DNA from: Actinomycetes bacterium
Lineage (GTDB): Bacteria; Actinomycetota; Actinomycetes; Actinomycetales; Demequinaceae
Reading direction: 5' to 3'
NCBI GenBank assembly: GCA_023411615.1
Contig: JAEYOR010000042.1
Coordinates: 1-24,466, forward strand
DNA length: 24,466 bases
The notes under the pieces were generated by a model. It had not been told where the DNA came from. It saw nothing but the letters and a program-made list of their open reading frames with translations, and did not search any database. Below are positions 7,188-14,300 of the stretch, in pieces. Made by a program: the position numbers and the translations under genes. Position 1 is the stretch's first letter; each line of letters opens with the position of its first letter.

Positions 7188-7472
7188 CTACTTTTCGCCG
7201 TCGCCGCCGTCCTCGGGACCAAAAGCCTTGTCAATGATCTCTTTGCACACCGGACACACAGGAAAGCGCTTGGGATCGCGCCCCGGCACCCACACTTTGC
7301 CGCACAGGGCAATGACTGGTTCGCCCGTGAGTGCGGACTCGAGGATCTTTTCCTTCTTGACGTAATGCGAGAAGCGCTCGTCATCGCCCGGCTCCACGAG
7401 CTGACGCTCAGTGGTGCGTTCGATCGTGGACAGCGAGCCCGCCGAGTTGGGGGCATCCATCGTGTCGCTCAT
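7188..7472 (-). CDS. DUF3039 family protein
   Basis: A 94-residue protein matching DUF3039, an uncharacterised actinobacterial family. The acidic Ser/Thr-rich N-terminus is followed by F-S-H-Y-V-K-K-E-K-I (about 34-43), A-L-C-G-K-V-W-V-P near 55-63, and P-V-C-P-V-C-K-E near 71-78. Cys57, Cys73 and Cys76, together with His36, could form a small zinc site, although this is inferred. The ATG at 7472 was chosen by family length. A longer open frame upstream is only read-through. A TACGAT six bases before the ATG may be a -10 for a leaderless transcript. It stands at the head of the clpS-murI-rph cluster. Confidence 0.85.
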   Translation of the reverse strand: MSDTMDAPNSAGSLSTIERTTERQLVEPGDDERFSHYVKKEKILESALTGEPVIALCGKVWVPGRDPKRFPVCPVCKEIIDKAFGPEDGGDGEK

Positions 7473-7478
7473 ACGCTC

Positions 7479-7484
7479 ATCGTA
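7479..7484 (-). promoter_or_regulatory. Possible -10 element of a leaderless DUF3039 transcript
   Basis: TACGAT on the minus strand is six bases upstream of the DUF3039 ATG, which would put the transcription start at the start codon. There is no ribosome site and no convincing -35. Weak evidence on its own. Confidence 0.25.
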
Positions 7485-7527
7485 CGTGCGGGCCACCACG
7501 GGAGGCGATCCGCCGACGCCGGCAGGG

Positions 7528-9135
7528 CTAGGACACGGCATTGATGAGTTTGCCTGCGCGCGCCTCAAACAGACTTCCCGCTGCGCGCACCCCGAGAATC
7601 GCGACGAGCACGCCGAGCACAATCGACACGACAACGGACACGGCCCACCACGCCCCTCCCCACACAAAGGCGGCGAGCAGAGGCGCTGCGACGAGCGGAA
7701 CGACGACGCCGGTGCCAAGTGAGGAGACGACCTGGCCGATGAGGCTCGCACCAATCGATCCAGCGTCGGCACCAAAGGGGCTTTCGCCGGGAGCGGGCAC
7801 CCGATACGGCAACGCAACCGCCGTTACGGATGACACACCGAGGCCTGCTGCCAAGACGCCGAGAGCGGTCGCGGCCACGGGAGCAAAGACATCCCAGCGC
7901 CCGGCTGAAGCGACGGCGGCGATACAGGCGAGGAGCACCGCTGGCCCCGCCCACTGCAAGGTGGCGAGCAAACGTCCCGTCATGATGTCGCGACCCCGGA
8001 TGCCCGAGACAATGTCAATCCATACTGCCGAGGCGTCGTACGCAAGATCGTTGTGCCTCCCCCACCCCACGCCAAGTGCGAGAGCAATTGGCAGCGCGGT
8101 GATCCATACGCCGGCACCACCTGCGACAACGATGGCCATTCCGCCGCCGACGGTGGGAAGCAACAACGCGGCGACGAGCTGAGAGAGATAGCGAGGATCG
8201 GCGCGCCAGGAGCGCAGCGTGCGCGCACGCACTGCAGCAATCATCCGGTTGCGGGCAGTGCGTGCCTTGCCTGTCAGCCCCGGCGTTGAGACAGCATCGA
8301 GGATGGCGTCATCGCGCCGGTGCGAGCCGCTTCCGCGCATCACCGGATGAACCAAGGTGTATGCGACCGCCGAGTGCCACGCGCCGTAGAGCAGGACAGC
8401 CCATGCGGCCGCGAGCGCAAGCCGCCACGCGGCGCCGGCGACATCGCCTTCGGCGAGCGCACGTGGAGCGGTGAACCCCGAGCCAAGCGGTGTGACACCA
8501 AGGCCTTTGAGCACGCTCGCGAGTTCATAGTCAATGAATGACTCGAGCCCATCACGTCGCACGGCAACGGCTCCAGCGACGATCCCCGCAAGCAGCGCCA
8601 TCACGGTGCCAATCACCGCGGCTCGCCCCGAGCGCGAGACGATGAGCCGTGCTCCCCAGAGGGCGGCAAGTCGAGCCGAGAACACCCAACCGATAGCGGT
8701 GAGGAGCGCCCCGCCGATCCCCATCGCCAACACATCTGCGGAATCAGTGCGCCACACCGATCCCATGACGCCGGCCACGATGACAAAGAAGACAGCGGGC
8801 ACCGTGGTGAAGGCGGCGATGGCGAGGCCGGGCATGAGGCGTCGTGCCTCAATGCCCCAGGGTGCGAAACGAGCGGGGTCAAGAGTGTCGTCGACGCCGG
8901 TTGCGAGGAGCGGCACGACGATCCAAGCAAGGGCGAAGATCGCACCGAGCGCGAGGAGAGCGTCGGCGCGCACGGCGTGGGACTCATTCGAGAGTCGCGA
9001 ACTTCCGATGATGATCCCGGGCACCACCGACAAAGACCAGATTGCGCCCGCAATGACAAAGAGGAGCCTCCACCAGTCGCGCCGGAACTGGTGAAAGAGA
9101 ATCCTCCAGCGCAGTCCTAGGAGTGTCGCAACCAT
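7528..9135 (-). CDS. Large ABC exporter permease (two six-helix halves)
   Basis: A 535-residue, strongly hydrophobic membrane protein with roughly 12 predicted helices in two halves, joined by a basic cytoplasmic segment at about residues 272-315 (rich in Arg, with the pattern R-S-W-R-A-D-P-R-Y-L-S-Q-L). This double-length layout is typical of actinobacterial exporters paired with a single ATPase. Its ATG lies 19 bases inside the end of the ATPase gene, so the two are translationally coupled, with a GGGA ribosome site near 9142-9145. It has no signal peptide beyond the first helix. The substrate cannot be inferred. It is 55 bases upstream of the DUF3039 gene and could be co-transcribed with the housekeeping cluster. 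Confidence 0.85.
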   Translation of the reverse strand: MVATLLGLRWRILFHQFRRDWWRLLFVIAGAIWSLSVVPGIIIGSSRLSNESHAVRADALLALGAIFALAWIVVPLLATGVDDTLDPARFAPWGIEARRLMPGLAIAAFTTVPAVFFVIVAGVMGSVWRTDSADVLAMGIGGALLTAIGWVFSARLAALWGARLIVSRSGRAAVIGTVMALLAGIVAGAVAVRRDGLESFIDYELASVLKGLGVTPLGSGFTAPRALAEGDVAGAAWRLALAAAWAVLLYGAWHSAVAYTLVHPVMRGSGSHRRDDAILDAVSTPGLTGKARTARNRMIAAVRARTLRSWRADPRYLSQLVAALLLPTVGGGMAIVVAGGAGVWITALPIALALGVGWGRHNDLAYDASAVWIDIVSGIRGRDIMTGRLLATLQWAGPAVLLACIAAVASAGRWDVFAPVAATALGVLAAGLGVSSVTAVALPYRVPAPGESPFGADAGSIGASLIGQVVSSLGTGVVVPLVAAPLLAAFVWGGAWWAVSVVVSIVLGVLVAILGVRAAGSLFEARAGKLINAVS

Positions 9136-9881
9136 GTCAAGTCCCGTTGGTCAGCCACATCGCCTACCAACTCAACAAAGCGTCGTTCCAAGTCCCCATC
9201 GCCCCGAACCTCATCCAGCGTTCCCTCCGCGAGAACCTGACCATTGCCGACAATCGCAACGCGATCACAGAGGCGTTCAACGAGCGCCATCACGTGCGAC
9301 GACATGACAACGGTGCCGCCAGACGCAACGAAGGATTGGAGAATGGTGCGGATCGCCGCTCCTGAAACGGGGTCCACGGCCTCAAAGGGCTCGTCAAGAA
9401 CGAGGACACGGGGCGCGTGGACGAGCGCACATGCGAGCCCCACCTTCTTCGCCATTCCGGCCGAGAAGTCGGTGACAAGCGACGTGGCTGCACTGCCGAG
9501 GTCAAGCGCGGCGAGGAGATCATCACGTCGTTCGCGAACAACGTGCGGATCGAGGCCGCGCAAAATGCCCGCATACGAGATGAGCTCGGCGCCAGTGAGT
9601 CGGTCAAAGGTGTGGAGACCGTCGGGCAGCACCCCCAGCAATGGCTTTGCACGGCTTGGCTCTCGCCATAAGTCAATGCCGTAGACGTGAACGGAGCCAG
9701 CGTCGGGCGTCAGCAGTCCCGTCGCCATCGACAGCATCGTCGTCTTGCCCGCCCCGTTGGGCCCCAGCACTCCGTAGAAGGAGCCGACCGGGATGTCGAG
9801 GTCAATGCCTGCAACGGCAATCGTCCGCCCGAAGCGTTTGGCCAGGCCGCGCAGTTCGATCGCATTGACGGGCGTTGTCAT
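9117..9881 (-). CDS. ABC transporter ATP-binding protein
   Basis: A 254-residue ATPase that drives the large permease encoded downstream. Numbered from the ATG at 9881, Walker A GPNGAGKT is at 40-47, the signature reads F-S-A-G-M (139-143) instead of LSGGQ, Walker B is V-L-V-L-D-E-P (159-165), and the switch histidine is His196 in S-S-H. The altered signature is found in other ABC-2 exporters of this type and need not abolish function. An in-frame ATG at 9929 would add 16 residues without conserved character. It follows a GATAAA that could be a -10, so the longer leaderless form is possible. It is the first gene of this operon and divergent from the desaturase gene. Confidence 0.9.
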   Translation of the reverse strand: MTTPVNAIELRGLAKRFGRTIAVAGIDLDIPVGSFYGVLGPNGAGKTTMLSMATGLLTPDAGSVHVYGIDLWREPSRAKPLLGVLPDGLHTFDRLTGAELISYAGILRGLDPHVVRERRDDLLAALDLGSAATSLVTDFSAGMAKKVGLACALVHAPRVLVLDEPFEAVDPVSGAAIRTILQSFVASGGTVVMSSHVMALVERLCDRVAIVGNGQVLAEGTLDEVRGDGDLERRFVELVGDVADQRDLTWLRHS

Positions 9882-9953
9882 GGCGCCAGCGTAATCGCGC
9901 GGACCTTCGTTGCGACCGATCTCCCCCATCCGAGGGGTTTATCCCACATTCGC

Positions 9954-9981
9954 TTGCGAATTACCTACGCTCCCGTAGGGT
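9954..9981 (+). promoter_or_regulatory. Desaturase promoter with an embedded palindrome
   Basis: A -35-like TTGCGA (9954-9959) and a -10-like TAGGGT (9976-9981) are 16 bases apart. Between and overlapping them is CCTACG-ctcc-CGTAGG (9964-9979), a perfect 6-4-6 inverted repeat in operator position. Transcription would start near 9988, leaving a leader of about 68 bases before the desaturase ATG. Membrane desaturase genes are commonly repressed by TetR-type lipid sensors in bacteria, so a repressor site here is plausible, but the regulator is not identified. Confidence 0.5.
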
Positions 9982-10055
9982 TGCACACAGCGTTCACCAC
10001 GAGCTCGGGGGCTCAAGCAGGGGTGTTCCATATGTCCCCAATGCTTGGAGCTTGT

Positions 10056-11129
10056 ATGACGACCTCTGGTCACGTCGCACCCGCGATGCCCGTCAACCAC
10101 ATCACCCGTTCGTTCACTGGGCTTGCCCAAACCGTCCGCGAGACCGGCCTGTTGCGCCGGTCTTATGTGTTTTATGCGGTCTATGGCGTGATCCTCGCGC
10201 TCGCATTTGGCGGCGTCATCACCGGGATGATTCTGCTCGGTGATTCTTGGTTCCAGCTCCTCATGGCCGGCGCACTCGGCATCCTCTTCACGCAAGTGGC
10301 GTTCTTGGGCCACGAGGCCTCACACCGGACGATCTTCGTCTCCGGTCCCGCCAACGACCGATTGGGACGCGTTCTCAGCACGGTCGTGGTGGGGATCAGC
10401 CATCAGTGGTGGATGAACAAGCACAGCCGTCACCACGCGAACCCCAACCAGATTGGCAAGGATCCCGACATCGAGCGGGACACCATTTCCTTTCTTGAGT
10501 CCGACGCTGCGACGTCCCGGGGATTGATTCGCGCCATCACTCGCCGTCAGGGTTGGCTCTTCTTCCCGCTTCTCACGATGGAGGGCCTCAACCTCCACTA
10601 CCGCTCGATCGCCTCGTTGATGACCCGTGGCAAGCGCCATCAGAAGTGGACAGAGCTGCCGTCGATCGCATTGCACTTTGGCCTCTATCTTGTGCCGCTG
10701 TTCCTCTTCCTTCCCTTTGGTATGGCGTGCGCCTTCGTGGGCGTTCAGATGGCAGTGTTCGGTGTGTATATGGGCGCATCATTTGCGCCCAACCACAAAG
10801 GCATGGCGCTCATCGAGCCCGATCAGCGCCTCGACTTCTTGTCCAAGCAGGTGCTGACGAGCCGCAATATTCGCGGCGGTTGGGTCATGTCGATCGCAAT
10901 GGGCGGTCTCAATTACCAAATTGAGCATCACCTCTTCCCCAATATGGCCCGCCCATACCTCGCTCGTGCCAGGGAACTCGTCAAGGAGCACTGCGAGACA
11001 TTGGCGATCCCCTACACCGAGACCAGCCTTTTGCGCTCTTACGCGATCGTGATTGACTATCTCAACCGGGTGGGACTCGCCGCACGCGACCCCTTCGATT
11101 GCCCCGAGCGTATTGCCCTCGGCCGCTAA
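10056..11129 (+). CDS. Membrane fatty acid (acyl-lipid) desaturase
   Basis: A 357-residue integral membrane di-iron desaturase that introduces a double bond into fatty acyl chains, using O2 and electrons from a ferredoxin or similar carrier. All three histidine boxes are present: H-E-A-S-H at 86-90, H-S-R-H-H at 123-127, and Q-I-E-H-H at 288-292. Hydrophobic pairs lie at about 36-62, 68-82 and 203-240. There is no fused cytochrome b5 domain. The start is ATG 10056, with the ribosome site GGAG five bases upstream. The longer frame from 9687 is read-through of the neighbouring region. The Q-x-x-H-H third box is that of the front-end/acyl-lipid group, and the exact double-bond position cannot be told. 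It needs oxygen, which is notable beside a PFOR operon. Confidence 0.93.
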   Translation: MTTSGHVAPAMPVNHITRSFTGLAQTVRETGLLRRSYVFYAVYGVILALAFGGVITGMILLGDSWFQLLMAGALGILFTQVAFLGHEASHRTIFVSGPANDRLGRVLSTVVVGISHQWWMNKHSRHHANPNQIGKDPDIERDTISFLESDAATSRGLIRAITRRQGWLFFPLLTMEGLNLHYRSIASLMTRGKRHQKWTELPSIALHFGLYLVPLFLFLPFGMACAFVGVQMAVFGVYMGASFAPNHKGMALIEPDQRLDFLSKQVLTSRNIRGGWVMSIAMGGLNYQIEHHLFPNMARPYLARARELVKEHCETLAIPYTETSLLRSYAIVIDYLNRVGLAARDPFDCPERIALGR

Positions 11130-11170
11130 AAATTCGTGCTTTACCAGGTATTTCTTTTGCACATAGGGCA

Positions 11171-11191
11171 CCCGTAACGCATCGTTACGGG
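11171..11191. terminator. Perfect 9-bp palindrome between desaturase and PFOR genes (terminator or operator)
   Basis: Arms CCCGTAACG (11171-11179) and CGTTACGGG (11183-11191) are separated by only three bases. No T-run follows, so if it terminates the desaturase transcript it does so without the usual tail. The short spacer and its position 206 bases before the PFOR start also fit a regulator-binding site. The two readings cannot be separated by eye. The rest of the 267-base gap shows no gene and no convincing promoter. Confidence 0.5.
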
Positions 11192-11396
11192 ACCTGAGTC
11201 GTGGGACCAACGGCGCAATTTTCTCGGCAGTTCAGACCTAGCCTGAAAGTGTTCAACGCGGACGTGTGGAACGCAAAGAAGCACCCACGGATCGTGGTGA
11301 CAGGGCGGCCCACAATGCGGCCCGACACCCGATTCCGGCTCTCTGAGCGGTCTGCCAGCGTTCGCATCGTGCTAGCTGGATCGAACAGGCGTCGCA

Positions 11397-14300
11397 ATGA
11401 GTGCTCACAAGCCCACCTACCCCGGCATTCCGACCGTTATCAACGGCAACGGAGCAGTCGCCCATGTCATGAGCCAGGTGTGCGGGGGTGTGATCGGTTA
11501 TCCCATCACCCCTTCCACCGAGATCGCTGAGATTTTCGAGGCGTATCGCGCAGAAGGCGGTCTCAACGTCTGGGGCAAGCATCCCTTCTTTGTCGAGACC
11601 GAAGGCGAACACTCCGCTCAGAGTGGTGCGCTGGGCGCGGCGCTGACCGGCGGCTCGTACGTCTCCAACGCATCCTCCAGCCAGGGAATCTTGTACGCGA
11701 TGGAGTCCCACTACGTGACCGTGGGCAAGAAGATCGGTGGCTTCGTGCTCCAGGTCGCGGCGCGCGTCGTCTCAAAGCACTCGCTCAACGTCATGGCCGG
11801 CCACGACGACGTCTACGCGCTCCTGCCTGCGGGCTACACCATTCTCTTCGGCTCGAACCCGCAAGAAGCGGCCGACCTTGCTGCGATCGCGTACCGCACT
11901 TCGGCACTGTCACTCATTCCTGTTGCCAATGCGATGGATGGCTTTGCGACGAGCCACGTGATGAGCGAGGCTCACCTGCCGGAAGCGAACCTCCTCCGCG
12001 AGTACCTCGGTGACCCGGCGAGCCGCATCCCCTGCCCGACGGTCGCTCAAGACATGCTGTACGGCGCCAAGGGCCGCGTCTTCCAACTCGGCGAGTACAT
12101 CTCGCGCCAGTCGGCCGCCTTCAGCGAGCAGGCCGCTACGGCATTGCGCGGCTACCTTGAGGCGAACGCCGACGCTGTTGAGACTGACAATGAGGGCGCG
12201 CTCATTGAGCAGACGCTCGCCTGGGTTCCCGCCCAGTTGCACGCGCAGTGGCGTCGTCAGTGGGTCAATGCATGGCAGAAGGGCACCCGCCAGCTCGTGC
12301 CCGCGCTCGTCGACCCCCACAACCCCGGTGTCACGGGCACCGTCCAGAACCAGCCTGATTTCCAGGCCGGCGCCGTTGACCACCGCACCCACTTCGTCAG
12401 CGCTGTGCCGGCGCTCATGCGCCAGGCGATGAGCGAGTACGCCGAACTGACGGGTCGCGAGTACTCGCCCGTCATGGCTTACAACTGTGAGGACGCGGAT
12501 TACATCATGGTGGGCCTCGGCTCCATCACCGATGACGTCCGTGCCGTCCTTCCTTACCTCCGCGCACAGGGCCTCAAGGTGGGCGTCATCTCCATCAAGG
12601 CTCTGCAGCCATTCCCAGAGGCGGAACTCATCGCAGCACTCGGCAACGCGAAGGCCGTGACCGTGCTCGAGCGCTCGGACGAGACGGCGCTTACCCGCTT
12701 TGTCACCGGCGCCCTCTTCAAGGCGCGCGCGAACGCCGACGCTCCGCAGTACGACGGCATCCCGGCCCGTGCGAGCGCCCCCACCCTCACCACCGCGATC
12801 TTCGGTCTCGGCGGTCACGATGTGCAGCCTCGCCACATCATCGCGGCGTTCAAGCACATGGCAGAAGGCAAGACCACGCCGCTCATCTACCTTGGTTCGC
12901 AGTTCTTCGGCACCGATTCTGTGCCGTCGCTCGCGGCTCTCGAGGACAAGCTCCGTGCCGCATACCCCGAGACCGAGGCGATGGCGCTTGAGACTGAGCC
13001 CAACCCTGCGGGTCTCCTGCCTGAATCCGCCATGCGCATCCGCTTCCACTCGGTGGGTGGTTACGGCACGGTGGCAACCGGCAAGCTCCTCACTGACATC
13101 CTTGCCGGTGTCCTCGGCATGCACTCGAAGTCCGCGCCTAAGTACGGCTCGGAAAAGAGTGGTGCGGCCACCAACTACTACATCACGCTGAGCCCCGAGC
13201 CTGTGTTGTTCACCAACGCGGAACTTGAGGACGTCGAGGTGGTCATCTCCCCCGACCACCAAGCCTTCGTTCACACCAACCCGCTCAAGGGACTTGTCAA
13301 GGGCGGCACGTTCATCCTGCAATCTGACCTCGCTCCGGAAGACGTGTGGCGATCGTTGCCGTCCTATGCACGGCGCACAATCCGCGACCAGAAGATCCGC
13401 TTCCTCGTTGTCGACGCATTCACCGTCGCACGCAAGCACGCGCCGACGCCGGAACTTGAGACCCGCATGATGGGCATCGCCTTCATCGGTGCGGTAGCCG
13501 GGCACGTGGATCGCGTCGCGTCCGGTGCCTCTCGCGACGTCATTCTCGAAAAGGTACGCGCGCAGATCGTCAAGAAGTTTGGCGGCAAGGGCGAGGCCGT
13601 TGTTGCCGGGAACATGGCCGTCATCGAGGACGGCATCCAAGCGACCGTGACCGTCGACTATGACGCCCCTGCCTTCGTCGAGATCGACAAAGAGAAGTCG
13701 GCTCCCACAGCGCACATGTCGGCATTGTCGGCATCGATGTGCCCCACGGCGGCAGAGCCTCGCGCCACCAACCTCTTTGACCCTGGCTACTACGAGGACC
13801 TCATCGCCCGGCCGTTCCGCGAGGGCACGATCGGTGAAACCCCCGTCCTGCCCGGCGTCGGCATGTTCATGCCGGTTGGCACCGGCGCGACGAAGGACAA
13901 GGGCCTCTTCCGCCGGACTGCACCAATCTTCGACCCAGCCGCCTGCACCGGCTGCCTCGACTGTGCGATGGTGTGCCCCGACGTCGCCATCCCGAACACG
14001 GTTCACGAGATCCACGACCTCCTCCTCGCTGGCATTGCCGCCGCGGCCGGCACGGAAGCCCAGCGTGACGCTCTCCGCGCCAAGGTCTATCCGCTGGCAG
14101 AAGCGGTGCGGGAGGCCTACCGCCAGGACAAGACGCCGCGTCCTTTCGCCGACCTTGTGGCCGACGCTGCGAGCGCGGTCGACGCCGACGCAGACGTGAC
14201 GATGCGGGCGACCTTTGACGCAATGGTCGCTCAGCTGGCGACCTTCCCCGTGGCACGGACCCGCCCGTTCTTCGACTCGATGGAGAAGGAGCAGCCTGGA

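Noticed and set aside
7136..7456. Upstream extension of the ClpS frame
   Set aside because: It lies antiparallel in frame over the DUF3039 gene and is Arg/Ser-rich noise. The ClpS core starts only near 7110.
7473..7817. Upstream extension of the DUF3039 frame
   Set aside because: It overlaps the end of the permease gene in another frame and has no DUF3039 similarity. The family begins near the ATG at 7472.
9687..10055. A 123-residue N-terminal extension of the desaturase frame
   Set aside because: It runs antisense through the ABC ATPase gene and the promoter region, and its sequence is low-complexity Arg/His-rich. ATG 10056 has a well-placed GGAG ribosome site and the expected protein length.
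11284..11298. CCACG-gat-CGTGG short inverted repeat before the PFOR gene
   Set aside because: The arms are only five bases and such repeats are frequent in GC-rich DNA. There is no promoter context.
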